Assembly (NCBI RefSeq): GCF_030345095.1
Contig: NZ_CP128360.1
Location: 744,001-808,000 of the forward strand
From: Solwaraspora sp. WMMA2056
GTDB taxonomy: Bacteria > Actinomycetota > Actinomycetes > Mycobacteriales > Micromonosporaceae
Reading direction: 5' to 3'
Length of the DNA stretch: 64,000 nt
Notes under the pieces: generated by a model
The model's input: only the letters and a program-made list of their open reading frames with translations
What the model was told of the DNA's origin: nothing
Database searches by the model: none
In this document: positions 7,036 to 15,244 of the stretch, in pieces
How positions within the stretch are numbered: the first letter of the stretch is position 1
Layout of the letters: each line of letters begins with the position of its first letter
Made by a program: the position numbers and the translations under genes

Positions 7036-7746
7036 TCAGGCGGGGGTGGGGCGTCCTCCTTGGCGACGGGCGCGCTCCCGGCCCAGAATCCACAGGGCCT
7101 CCACCCCGTCCTTCCAGGTGATCTTCTTGCCTTCCTCGCGACCACGCGCCCGGTAGGAGATCGGCACCTCGTACGGGCGGATCCGCTGGCGCAGCAGTTT
7201 GCCGGTCACCTCGGCCTCCATGCCGAACCCGCGCGACTTGACGTCCAGCGAACGGTACAGCGACAGCGGCAGCAGCTTGAAGCAGGTCTCCAGGTCACCG
7301 ATGTAGGAGTTGAACAGCACGTTCGCCGCCGTGGTGACCGCCTTGTTGCCCATCACGTACCAGAAGCTGTAGGCGCTGTGGCTGCCAAACGTGCGATTGC
7401 CGTAGACCACGGTGGCCCGCCCATCGAGCACCGGCTCCAGCAGCTTCGGAATGTCCTGCGGGTCGTACTCCAGATCCGCGTCGAGGATCACCATGTAGTC
7501 GCCCTCGGCCGCCTCGACCGCCGTACGGATCGCCGCGCCCTTGCCGGCGTTGCGCGGGTGGGTGATCACCCGCAACCGGGCGTCGTCGACCCGCCCCAGG
7601 ATCTCGCCCGTGCCGTCCCGGCTGCCGTCGTCGACGACGACAAGCTCGATCTCACACGGGTAGTCCACGGCGAGCGCCTGCTTGAGGGCGTTCCCGACGC
7701 GTTCTTCCTCGTTGTAGACCGGCATGAGGATCGAGAGCTTCACCAT
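7036..7746 (-). CDS. Family 2 glycosyltransferase, polyprenyl-phosphate hexose synthase type
   Basis: A 236-residue GT2 enzyme resembling dolichyl/polyprenyl-phosphate mannose or glucose synthases. MPVYNEEERV (about 8-17), VVVDDGSRDGT (about 36-46) and the metal-binding DAD of ILDADLEYDP (about 87-96) are present, and there is no C-terminal membrane anchor. The enzyme would transfer a sugar from a nucleotide donor to a lipid phosphate on the cytoplasmic face. The ATG at 7746 has GGAG 4-5 bases upstream; an upstream TTG in frame is less likely. The divergent gene encodes a multi-span glycosyltransferase that would use such a lipid-linked sugar, so the two probably act in sequence. Confidence 0.87.
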   Translation of the reverse strand: MVKLSILMPVYNEEERVGNALKQALAVDYPCEIELVVVDDGSRDGTGEILGRVDDARLRVITHPRNAGKGAAIRTAVEAAEGDYMVILDADLEYDPQDIPKLLEPVLDGRATVVYGNRTFGSHSAYSFWYVMGNKAVTTAANVLFNSYIGDLETCFKLLPLSLYRSLDVKSRGFGMEAEVTGKLLRQRIRPYEVPISYRARGREEGKKITWKDGVEALWILGRERARRQGGRPTPA

Positions 7747-7933
7747 GGTCTCCGAACGCAAATGATGGCAGTCGCCCTAGACTAACCTGGCCAGCACTGG
7801 ATCACCCGCCCCACCGACACCTGGTGTGTCCACCTCCCCGAACCGGGCGCACTCAAGGTCAGATTCGCCGTACGATCCATGGCCGACGCGGGTGCGGACG
7901 GTTTCCGTACGCCCGATGGTGTTTACTTCCGCC

Positions 7934-8315
7934 ATGCCAGCCGGGTGGATGACCGCTTTGCTCGCGCCGCCACTGCTGTTCCTCCTCGCGACCTACCTCA
8001 TGCGCCCCGGTCCGGAGTCCGCGAGCCGGCTTCCGGCGGCCGGGCGGCGGACGATCGTGCTGGCCGCGCTGCTCACCGGTACGTTCGCGGAGCTCACGGT
8101 CGAGCTGTGGGGTGTCGTCGGCGGGCTCACCGCACCGGTGATCGGGCTGACCTGGCTGGCCGCGCTGGTGGTGCTCGGCGTCGCCGCCGCGCTGCGGTGG
8201 CGACGGGACGGCCGCCCGGCACTCCGTACGCCCGCTGCCCGTCCGTGGGTCCGGCTGCGACAGATCTGGGGTACGCGACCCGCGCCGAGCGGCTGTTGGC
8301 CGTCGCTGTCGGCGG
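7934..8315 (+). pseudogene. N-terminal fragment of a multi-span glycosyltransferase, separated by frameshifts
   Basis: From the ATG at 7934 the frame encodes three hydrophobic segments (WMTALLAPPLLFLLATYL, then TIVLAALLTGTFAELTV, then VIGLTWLAALVVLGVAAAL) followed by a basic linker ending near RLRQIWG (about 8270). The natural continuation, RAERLLAVAVGG, is in a second frame (about 8286-8321), and the rest is in a third frame from 8316. Two small indels, near the GGGG run at 8269-8272 and near 8314, explain this. Either the gene is broken in this strain or the assembly has errors. Confidence 0.55.
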
Positions 8316-9974
8316 ATGCTCGGTGTCGAGCTGGTCGTCGCGCTGCTCGCCGAACCGAACAATGTGGACTCGCAGACCTACCACCTGCCGAAGGTGGAGC
8401 ACTGGGTGGCCCAGGGTGACCTGCAGCTCTGGGCGACGGCGATCCACCGCCAGGTGACGATCCCGCCGGGTGCCGAGTATCTGCTGCTGCACCTGCGGCT
8501 GCTGACCGGTGGTGACGCGCTGTACAACCTGGTGCAGTGGTTGGCCGGGGTCGGCTGTCTGCTGATCGTGACCCGGATCGTCGCCCAGTTCGGCGGCGGC
8601 CGGCGGGCGCAGCTGATCGCCGCCTTCGTCGCCGGCACCACCCCGATGGTGGTACTGCAGGCCACCAGCACCCAGACCGACCTGGTGGCGGCGGCCTGGA
8701 CGGGCTGCGTCGCGACGCTCGCGCTGGACGGCCTGCGCCGACAGGCGAGCATCGGTACGGTCCTGGCGCTCGGTGCCGCGACCGGGTTGACGGCGTTGAC
8801 GAAGACCAGCGGCCTGCTCGGTGCCGGCCCGCTGCTCGTGCTCTGGGGCCTGGCTCAGCTGCGGCTGGCCGGCTGGCTGCGCCGGCCCGGCGCGGTGCTG
8901 CGGACCGGGGCGGCGTCGCTGGCGATCCTGGCGGTCGCCGGGGTCGTCGTCGGTCCGTTCCTCGCCCGGATCACCGACGAGTTCGGTCACCCGCTCGGTC
9001 CGCCCCGGCTGCGCGAGTCGATCCCGATGCAGCGGCACGACCCGGCGGCGGTGTTCGTCAACCGGCTGCGGGTAGGGCACACCGCGTTGGACACGCCGTT
9101 GGCGCCGCTGCGGGCCGGTACGGCGGCGGCGATCGTGGCGGTCGCCGAGGCGATCGGGGTGGACCCGCAGGATCCGGAGATCACCTTCCACCGGACCGAG
9201 TTCCCGGTGCCCGCCTGGTACCCGGACGAGGACCGGGTCGCGTTCCCGCTCGCCGGTGGCCTGGCGCTGGTCGCCGGGGTGCTCGCGCTGGCCCGGCCCC
9301 GGCTGGTGGCCCCGGCCGCGCCGGGCGCGGTCCGGGCGTACGCCGCCGCCGTCGGGGCGGCGCTGCTGCTCTACTTCGCGATGATCAAGTGGCAGCCGTG
9401 GGGGAACCGGCTGTTGCTGTTCTGTGTGATCCTGGCTGTCCCGCTGGTCGGGCTCTGGCTGGATGCCCTGTTCCGGCGCCGGGCCGACGGCGGGCCGGAC
9501 GGAAGCCGGCCCGGTGACTCGGGTGGGCGACGGTCGGTGGCGACGGTCGCCGCCGTGGCCGTGCTGGCCACGGCCGCGCTGTCCGGTGTGCTGGCGGTGT
9601 CGTACGGCTTTCCGCGTCGGCTCGTCGGGGCCGGCTCGGTGTTCACCACCGATCCGTGGGACACCCGGTTCCTGCGTCGGCCGCACTGGGCGGCGGACTT
9701 CCGGTGGGCGGCCGAGGAGGTACGTCGTGCCGACGCCCACCGGATCGGCCTGGTGCAGCAGAACGTCACCTGGGAGTACCCGCTGTGGCTGGTGCTGCCC
9801 GAGCACGACATCGTGTCGCTGCAGTCGGTGCTGCCGAACCGGCCGCCGGCCGATCCGGCGTCGGTCGACGCCATCGTCTGCCTCGGTGAGCGCGACGACT
9901 GTACGGAGTTGGTGCCGGACGGTTGGGCGGTGCGCTACCAGGGCTATGTCGGCGTCGCCACTCCCCCTTCCTGA
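8316..9974 (+). CDS. GT39-like polytopic membrane glycosyltransferase, main open frame
   Basis: A 552-residue membrane protein with about nine hydrophobic spans. The region before the second span reads NNVDSQTYHLPKVEHW (about 15-30), like the first periplasmic loop of protein mannosyltransferase/ArnT-type (GT-C) enzymes, whose acidic residue is catalytic. NLVQWLAGVG and a C-terminal soluble region with WEYPLW follow. The open frame begins inside what should be a membrane helix, and the missing N-terminal part is found just upstream in other frames, so this ORF alone is probably not the whole protein. It would take a sugar from a polyprenyl phosphate, supplied perhaps by the divergent GT2 enzyme, to a cell-surface acceptor. 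Confidence 0.7.
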   Translation: MLGVELVVALLAEPNNVDSQTYHLPKVEHWVAQGDLQLWATAIHRQVTIPPGAEYLLLHLRLLTGGDALYNLVQWLAGVGCLLIVTRIVAQFGGGRRAQLIAAFVAGTTPMVVLQATSTQTDLVAAAWTGCVATLALDGLRRQASIGTVLALGAATGLTALTKTSGLLGAGPLLVLWGLAQLRLAGWLRRPGAVLRTGAASLAILAVAGVVVGPFLARITDEFGHPLGPPRLRESIPMQRHDPAAVFVNRLRVGHTALDTPLAPLRAGTAAAIVAVAEAIGVDPQDPEITFHRTEFPVPAWYPDEDRVAFPLAGGLALVAGVLALARPRLVAPAAPGAVRAYAAAVGAALLLYFAMIKWQPWGNRLLLFCVILAVPLVGLWLDALFRRRADGGPDGSRPGDSGGRRSVATVAAVAVLATAALSGVLAVSYGFPRRLVGAGSVFTTDPWDTRFLRRPHWAADFRWAAEEVRRADAHRIGLVQQNVTWEYPLWLVLPEHDIVSLQSVLPNRPPADPASVDAIVCLGERDDCTELVPDGWAVRYQGYVGVATPPS

Positions 9975-10119
9975 TCGACGGCGCGACAGCCGAACCTGTA
10001 CGGCTCGGTACCGGAGCCGGCGCGCCGGGCGGCGGCACGGCGGCACGGCGGCTCGGCACCGCCGGGCACGACGGCGGACGACGTGCACCGGCGGTGACGA
10101 CGGACGGTAGGGTCGCTCC

Positions 10120-10296
10120 ATGGGCGACAAGGATGATCTGCCGGCACCGAGGCGGCGTCGGCCACCGATCTGCCCGAAATGCCTCGGAGCAGGGAAGGCT
10201 TTCACCTTTGCCCTGATCGGCGGCCGTACCCGGGAGGTCTGGCTGAAGTGCTCGACCTGCTCCGGTTCGATCCAGTCGCCGGTCGCCGGGCCGTGA
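10120..10296 (+). CDS. Small zinc-ribbon-like protein (58 residues)
   Basis: A short gene from ATG 10120 to TGA 10294-10296. The protein has two CxxC pairs, CPKCLGAGK (about 18-26) and CSTCSGS (44-50), the arrangement of a small DnaJ-like zinc ribbon. A basic stretch (PRRRRPP) precedes the first pair. Codon use fits neighbouring genes: third positions are mostly G or C. I do not know a function; a nucleic-acid or protein-binding zinc domain is the most that can be said. Confidence 0.7.
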   Translation: MGDKDDLPAPRRRRPPICPKCLGAGKAFTFALIGGRTREVWLKCSTCSGSIQSPVAGP

Positions 10297-10374
10297 ACCG
10301 CGTCGGACGCGCGTCGGGCGGTGGCAGGCAGCGCGGCGACAGTCGTCGGGCTGACGGCGGCAGCCGGGCGCGGG

Positions 10375-10827
10375 TCAGGCGGCGGCGGTACTGCGGGCGT
10401 CCAGCGGACGGGCCAGGAACGCGTAGCTGAACAGCGCTTCGATGTGGCTGGCCCGACCCGGGTCGGGGACCTTGATCAGGAATCGTTCCCGGATGCCGTC
10501 GATGGCGGTGACCGCGAGTTCGACGATCCCGGCACGCGGGTCGGTGGTCCAGGTGACGTGGTCCAGGTGACGTAACTCGCTGTTGAGGTGCAGCCGCAGG
10601 CGGCGCCACAGGATCGTCTCCTGGGTGACCACCAGCCGTCGGCGGGTCAGTAGGAGCAGGTAGTCACCCTGCATCGGCTGGTCGGGGCGTTGGCACCGGG
10701 CGACGAGAACGGTGCGTTCGTTGGGGGAGACACAGCGCCGGAGCACCGGCATGTGTCGGCTGGTCGTGGATATCGGTACGGCGGTCTCCGCCGCCGCGGG
10801 CAGGAACGTACGGGAGAAGACGTCCAT
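10375..10827 (-). CDS. Conserved hypothetical protein, possible PH-like domain
   Basis: A 150-residue protein with no signal peptide or membrane span. The middle reads as alternating beta strands (TVLVARC, DYLLLLTRRRLVVTQE, RHLDHVTWTTDP, IVELAVTAIDGIRERFLI), compatible with a bacterial PH-like barrel. The C-terminal helix contains ASHIEALFSYAFLA. Codon bias supports a real gene. The ATG at 10827 sits inside a 20-bp palindrome (10825-10844), so the protein or another factor may control its expression at the start site. I do not recognise a function. Confidence 0.6.
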   Translation of the reverse strand: MDVFSRTFLPAAAETAVPISTTSRHMPVLRRCVSPNERTVLVARCQRPDQPMQGDYLLLLTRRRLVVTQETILWRRLRLHLNSELRHLDHVTWTTDPRAGIVELAVTAIDGIRERFLIKVPDPGRASHIEALFSYAFLARPLDARSTAAA

Positions 10828-10844
10828 GTCGTGTTAACGACATG
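10825..10844. promoter_or_regulatory. Palindrome covering the start codon of the 10375-10827 gene
   Basis: CATGTCGT-GTTA-ACGACATG: 8-bp arms around a 4-base centre. The first three bases are the start codon of the minus-strand gene. It may be an operator or a stem that hides the start; neither is shown. Confidence 0.45.
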
Positions 10845-10882
10845 TCAACCTGTGATGACTCGGGGTAATGGCGAAATTTCAG

Positions 10883-12100
10883 CTACAGAATTTCCACGAT
10901 GGTGGCGTTGGCCATCCCGCCGCCCTCGCACATCGTCTGCAGGCCGTACTGCACACCGGTCGACCGCATGTGGTGCAGCATCGTCGTCATGATCCGGGCC
11001 CCGCTGGCGCCGAGCGGATGACCGAGGGCGATCGCGCCACCGCGTGGGTTGAGCCGCGCCGGGTCCGCCCCGGTCTCGGCCAGCCAGGCCAACGGCACCG
11101 GCGCGAACGCCTCGTTCACCTCGTACACCCCGACCTCGGCCAGGCTCAGGCCGCTGCGACGCAGCGCCCGTTCGGTGGCCGGGATCGGCGCGGTCAGCAT
11201 CATCACCGGGTCGTCGCCGACCACCACCGCCGTGTGCACCCGGGCCAACGGCCGTACGCCGTGCTCCCGCGCCCACTGCGAGGTGGTCACCGCGAGCGCC
11301 GCCGCGCCGTCGGAGATCTGCGACGCCGACCCGGCGGTCACCACCCCGTCGGCCCGGAACGGGGTCGCCAGTTCGCCGAGCTTGGCGAGCGAGGTGTCCC
11401 GCCGGATGCCCTCGTCGGCGCCGACCTTGTCGGCGCCGGTCAGGTCGGCACCGGCCTTGTCGGAGCCGGCCGCGCCAGAGCTGGCGACCGGCACCGGCGC
11501 GATCTCCGCGTCGAACTCACCGGCGTCCTGCGCCGCCGCCGCCCGCTGATGGCTGGCCAGGGCGAACTCGTCCAGCGCGGTACGGGACAGCCCCCACCGG
11601 GCCGCGATCAGCTCGGCGCTGACGCCCTGGTTGAACGGCACCGGCTCGTCGGGGGTGACGCCGTCGACGCCACGGTAGCGGTCCCGTACCTGGTCACCGA
11701 AGGGCCGTCCGGTGCCGGTGCTGGCACCCATCGGGACCCGGGTCATCGACTCGACCCCGCCGGCCACGACCAGATCGGCCTGGCCGGAGATCACCGCTCC
11801 CGCCGCGAAGTGCAGGGCCTGCTGACTCGACCCGCACTGCCGGTCGACCGTGGTGGCGGGCACCGACTCCGGCCAGCCTGCGGCGAGTACGGCGCTGCGG
11901 GCGATGTTCCAGCTCTGGTCGCCGACCTGGAAGACGCAGCCCCAGACGACGTCGTCGACGTCGCCCGGGTCGATGCCGGTCCGCTCGACGAGCGCGCGCA
12001 GCACGTGGCTGGACAACTCCACCGGATGCACCGACGCCAGCGCACCCTTGCGCCGCCCGACCGGTGTCCGGACCGCCCCGACGATGACCGCGTCCCTCAT
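10883..12100 (-). CDS. Acetyl-CoA C-acyltransferase (thiolase)
   Basis: A 405-residue thiolase. The nucleophile is C89 in VDRQCGSSQQA, the GHPLGASGAR loop holds H361, and the second cysteine is C391 in CEGGG near the end, so all catalytic residues are present. It cleaves or forms 3-ketoacyl-CoA. The start is ATG 12100 with GGGGAG 7 bases upstream. A low-complexity stretch (GAAGSDKAGADLTGADKVGAD, about 210-230) sits before the conserved DEGIRRDTSLAKL segment; in most thiolases this region is short. No other beta-oxidation genes are adjacent. Confidence 0.92.
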   Translation of the reverse strand: MRDAVIVGAVRTPVGRRKGALASVHPVELSSHVLRALVERTGIDPGDVDDVVWGCVFQVGDQSWNIARSAVLAAGWPESVPATTVDRQCGSSQQALHFAAGAVISGQADLVVAGGVESMTRVPMGASTGTGRPFGDQVRDRYRGVDGVTPDEPVPFNQGVSAELIAARWGLSRTALDEFALASHQRAAAAQDAGEFDAEIAPVPVASSGAAGSDKAGADLTGADKVGADEGIRRDTSLAKLGELATPFRADGVVTAGSASQISDGAAALAVTTSQWAREHGVRPLARVHTAVVVGDDPVMMLTAPIPATERALRRSGLSLAEVGVYEVNEAFAPVPLAWLAETGADPARLNPRGGAIALGHPLGASGARIMTTMLHHMRSTGVQYGLQTMCEGGGMANATIVEIL

Positions 12101-12168
12101 GCCTACTCCCCGGTAACTTGGTTGCGGCAATGGTACGCCGTGCTCCGTACCGCTGGCATCCTTGACCG

Positions 12169-12723
12169 GTGCGCGACGACGACACCGACGACCACGCCGA
12201 CCACGACGGGCCGGTGGATCGTCCCGACCACGACGGGCCGGTGGATCGTCCCGACCCCGACGGGCCGGTGGGCGGTCCGGACCCGGCGCTGCCGCCGGCG
12301 ACGAGCTGGCGGGTCCCGGCGAAGGTGCCGGTAGCGAAGGTCGTGGCGGCCGCGCTGGTCGCCGCGGTCGGGTTGCTGTTCGCCGACGGCGACCCGATCC
12401 GGTCGGCCCTCGGCCTGGTGGCCGCCGCCGGGCTCACCGGCTGGGCGGTGCGCGACCTGCTGGTGCCGGTACGGCTGACCGCCGGCCCGCAGGGCGTCGA
12501 GGTGGTCACCGGACTCGCCGGTCGACGCGCCATCGACTGGCAGCGGGTCGAGTCGATCACCGTGGACCGGCGCGGGCACCGGGGTGTCCGTACCGCACTG
12601 CTGGAGATCGACGCCGGCGATTCGCTGCATCTGCTCGGTGGCACCGACCTCGGCGCGGACCCGGCCGATGTGGCGGCCGCCCTGACGACGTGGTGGCATG
12701 CCCACGGCGGCCGCCAGCCGTGA
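12169..12723 (+). CDS. Membrane protein with PH-like domain and repeat N-terminus
   Basis: A 184-residue protein. Residues 1-45 are acidic and contain a tandem 9-residue repeat (DHDGPVDRP, three copies), encoded by a 27-bp DNA repeat at about 12199-12279. Two hydrophobic segments follow (VAKVVAAALVAAVGLLF and SALGLVAAAGLTGWAV, about 58-90), then a domain with RLTAGPQGVEVVTGL and RRAIDWQRVESITVD that looks like the small actinobacterial membrane-linked PH domain. The start is GTG 12169, 68 bases from the divergent thiolase. Function unknown. The 27-bp repeat is a likely site of length variation between strains. Confidence 0.7.
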   Translation: MRDDDTDDHADHDGPVDRPDHDGPVDRPDPDGPVGGPDPALPPATSWRVPAKVPVAKVVAAALVAAVGLLFADGDPIRSALGLVAAAGLTGWAVRDLLVPVRLTAGPQGVEVVTGLAGRRAIDWQRVESITVDRRGHRGVRTALLEIDAGDSLHLLGGTDLGADPADVAAALTTWWHAHGGRQP

Positions 12724-13662
12724 TCAGCCCGCGTGGGCGAGCGCTATCCGGGCCACCGTGAGCAGGATCAGGAAGAGCAGCACCGCGCCGCAGCCGACCG
12801 CCTGCACCACGGTCCGGTTGGTCCGTGGGGCGTAGGCCAGGATCGTGCCGATCAGCGCCCCGGTGATCAGCCCGCCGATGTGCCCGGCGATCGACAGGCT
12901 GGACACGGTGAAGGTGAGGATCAGGTTGATCACCAGGATGCCGACGACCGCGGAGGTGTCCCGCTTCAGCCGGCGCAGCACGATGAAGAAGGCGGCGAAC
13001 AGGCCGAAGACGGCGGTCGACGCGCCGGCCGACAGCGAGTTGGGCGAGATCAGGTACGCCGCCACGTTGCCGCCGAGCCCGGCGATCAGGTAGAGCGCCA
13101 CGAAGCGGGCCGGCCCGAGCACGGCCTCAAGGTTGCGGCCGAGCACCCACAGCGCCCACATGTTGAACAGCAGGTGCAGCAGGCCGTAGTGGATGAACAT
13201 CGCGGTGATCAGCCGGTACACGCCGCCGTTGTCGATGCCGACGAAGACGTCGCCGTACATCGGCAGGGCCCCGCCCAGGACGGTGCCGTTGGCCCGGACC
13301 GTCACGTCCGGGCCGATCACGCCACCGAAGCCGTGCAGCCACCCGGCGGCGGAGAACAGCCCGGCACCCAGCAGCGAGCCGCCACCGGAGACCACCAGGC
13401 CGATCACCGCCGCGAGTGCGTTGAGGCCGATCAGGACCTTGGTGACGGTGCCCTGCTGGCCGGCGACGCTGCCACCGAAGGCGGTACGCGCGGACCGCTG
13501 CGTCCGCCGCCCTTCGGCGACGCACTCCGGGCACTGGTGCCCGACCGCGGCTTCCTGCATGCAGTCCGGGCAGATCGGCCGCTCGCACCGGGAGCACCGG
13601 ACCCAGGTCTCCCGGGAGGTGTGCCGGTAGCAGACCGGCACGGTCTGGGCCGGATCACTCAT
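12724..13662 (-). CDS. Rhomboid-family intramembrane serine protease with N-terminal zinc finger
   Basis: A 312-residue protein. Residues 10-50 hold a B-box-like zinc-binding part with paired Cys/His (CSRC, CPDC, CPEC). The membrane part has the rhomboid hallmarks: HxxxN in HLLFN (H163, N167), GASTA with catalytic S215, and AGHIGG with catalytic H261. Six or more spans are visible. Rhomboids cut substrates inside the membrane. Actinobacterial versions with this zinc-finger front are common near cyclophilin genes, as here. The start ATG at 13662 is clear. The end is one base from the converging PH-protein gene. Confidence 0.93.
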   Translation of the reverse strand: MSDPAQTVPVCYRHTSRETWVRCSRCERPICPDCMQEAAVGHQCPECVAEGRRTQRSARTAFGGSVAGQQGTVTKVLIGLNALAAVIGLVVSGGGSLLGAGLFSAAGWLHGFGGVIGPDVTVRANGTVLGGALPMYGDVFVGIDNGGVYRLITAMFIHYGLLHLLFNMWALWVLGRNLEAVLGPARFVALYLIAGLGGNVAAYLISPNSLSAGASTAVFGLFAAFFIVLRRLKRDTSAVVGILVINLILTFTVSSLSIAGHIGGLITGALIGTILAYAPRTNRTVVQAVGCGAVLLFLILLTVARIALAHAG

Positions 13663-13835
13663 CTCGCCACCTCGCTGCGCCGACGTCGGCCGTCGGAGTC
13701 CCGGTGCGTCTCCATGAGCGCCAAGGTTACCTGCCGGGCCACCGACCCGCCGCCGCCATGATCAACTGGACGGTCGGGCGGCGACGGGCGGTCGGCCCGG
13801 AGCAGATGCGCCGAACTAATGATCAGCGCCGACCG

Positions 13836-13873
13836 GTCAGCCCGGTCTCGACAGGTCGGCCCGGTCTCGACAG
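13836..13873. repeat. Two tandem 19-bp repeats downstream of the cyclophilin gene
   Basis: The unit GGTCAGCCCGGTCTCGACA occurs at 13836-13854 and again with one change at 13855-13873, running into the stop region of the cyclophilin gene. No function is apparent. Confidence 0.55.
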
Positions 13874-13874
13874 G

Positions 13875-14402
13875 TCAGCCGACCCGTTCGATCTCCACCC
13901 GGTTGATCACGACGTCGCTGAGCGGACGGTCCGCCGGGTTCGTCGCGGTGGTGGCGATCGAGTCGACGACCTTCACCGAGTCCTGGTCCGCGACCTGACC
14001 GAAGATGGTGTGCCGGTTGTTCAGGTGCGGCGTCGGGCTGACGGTGATGAAGAACTGCGAACCGTTGGTGCCCGGCCCGGCGTTCGCCATCGCCAACAGG
14101 TACGGCCGGTCGAACCGCAGCTCCGGGTGGAACTCGTCGGCGAAGGTGTAGCCCGGTCCGCCCCGGCCGGTGCCGGTCGGGTCGCCCATCTGGACCATGA
14201 ACCCGCTGATCACGCGGTGCGAGATGGTGCCGTCGTAGTACGGACCGCTACCCGGCTGACCGGTACGCGGGTCCGTGTACTCACGGGTGCCCTCGGCGAG
14301 TTCGACGAAGTTACGGACCGTCTTCGGTGCGTGGTTGGCGAACAGCTCCAACCGGATCGGTCCGTGATTGGTGTGCAAGGTGGCGTAGACAGCCTCAGCC
14401 AC
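13875..14402 (-). CDS. Peptidyl-prolyl cis-trans isomerase, cyclophilin type
   Basis: A 175-residue cytoplasmic cyclophilin (no signal peptide). The domain runs almost the full length: GPIRLELFANHAPKTVRNF (about 14-32), the active-site FMVQMGDP (about 68-75) after the arginine-bearing SHRVI, then GTNGSQFFIT (about 110-119) and HTIFGQV. It catalyses proline isomerisation during folding. In actinomycetes this gene lies beside a rhomboid protease and a DUF5324 gene, as here. A single conserved housekeeping gene with nothing unusual in it. Confidence 0.95.
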   Translation of the reverse strand: MAEAVYATLHTNHGPIRLELFANHAPKTVRNFVELAEGTREYTDPRTGQPGSGPYYDGTISHRVISGFMVQMGDPTGTGRGGPGYTFADEFHPELRFDRPYLLAMANAGPGTNGSQFFITVSPTPHLNNRHTIFGQVADQDSVKVVDSIATTATNPADRPLSDVVINRVEIERVG

Positions 14403-14522
14403 GGGTACTCCTCAGTTGTTGGTCAGTTCCATGCGAATCCTCCCATGTGCCCGATCCGGCTACACGGAGGCACCCGAAGGTGGAGGATGACGGCGTAACG
14501 ACAGCACAGGAGGTAGGCAGCG

Positions 14523-15146
14523 GTGTTGAGGATCTCCAGGCGTGCCAGGCGGCGGGACCTCGTCCGAGCAGAGCTCGGCGAGAGCCTCGATCATTTCATG
14601 CAGGCGGCGACGCATGCGGCCGGGGGCGTCGGTGCCACCGTCGGCCCACGGATCCACGCCGCCCGGACAGCGGTCGGGCCGACCGCCGACCGGATGCGCG
14701 ACTCGGCATCGCAGGGCATGACCCGGACCATGGCCACGCTGGCGCCACTGGCGGTGGCCGCCGCAGACGGTGCCCGGCAGGCCGGCCGGGCGACCAGGAA
14801 GGCGAAGGCGACGAACATGTTGGCAGCGAGAAAATCCGGGATGCGGGCGATGGCGGCCGCCAAGTCCACCGGACGCACCAAGGCCGTGAAGGCCAAGGCG
14901 ATGAAGACCCGCGCGAAGAACTCGCGGTTCACTCCCGGTGGCGGCAAGGACGCCGGCCGCCGTCGGTGGCCGATGATCGTCGGCCTGCTGGCGGCCGCCG
15001 GCGCGCTCGGCACGATGGCGGTACGCCGTCGACGCGCCGCCCAGTGGGAGGAGTACGACCCAGGTCAGGCGCTGGACTCGATGCGTGCCGCTTCGAACGC
15101 CACCAACGCCTCGGCCGTCCCCGGCCCGGTGCCCGGCACCAACTGA
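14523..15146 (+). CDS. DUF5324-like membrane-anchored protein
   Basis: A 207-residue protein of the type found next to cyclophilin and cell-division genes in actinomycetes. The N-terminus is basic (ISRRARRRDLV). Residues 20-140 are helical and rich in Ala, Lys and Arg (a run of KAKATNM, KAVKAKAMKTRAK), which could bind DNA or acidic lipid. One membrane span lies at about 160-176 (MIVGLLAAAGALGTMAV), and the end is polar. No enzyme motif is seen. The family assignment rests on this layout and on the neighbourhood. Confidence 0.7.
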   Translation: MLRISRRARRRDLVRAELGESLDHFMQAATHAAGGVGATVGPRIHAARTAVGPTADRMRDSASQGMTRTMATLAPLAVAAADGARQAGRATRKAKATNMLAARKSGMRAMAAAKSTGRTKAVKAKAMKTRAKNSRFTPGGGKDAGRRRWPMIVGLLAAAGALGTMAVRRRRAAQWEEYDPGQALDSMRAASNATNASAVPGPVPGTN

Positions 15147-15155
15147 GCTCGGCAC

Positions 15156-15205
15156 CGACCGCGGGCCGGCAGCGGACCAGCTGGTCCGCTGCCGGCCCGC
15201 GGTCG
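15156..15205. terminator. Perfect 25-bp inverted repeat, bidirectional terminator
   Basis: The 50 bases form one uninterrupted palindrome centred at 15180/15181 (arm starts CGACCGCGGGCC). It lies between the converging DUF5324 and corA genes and would end both transcripts. Its lack of any loop is notable: as RNA the innermost pairs must open. Confidence 0.8.
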
Positions 15206-15244
15206 TGTCACGGCCCGCGCCGAGCCGGGGCGCGCCGGCCGCCG

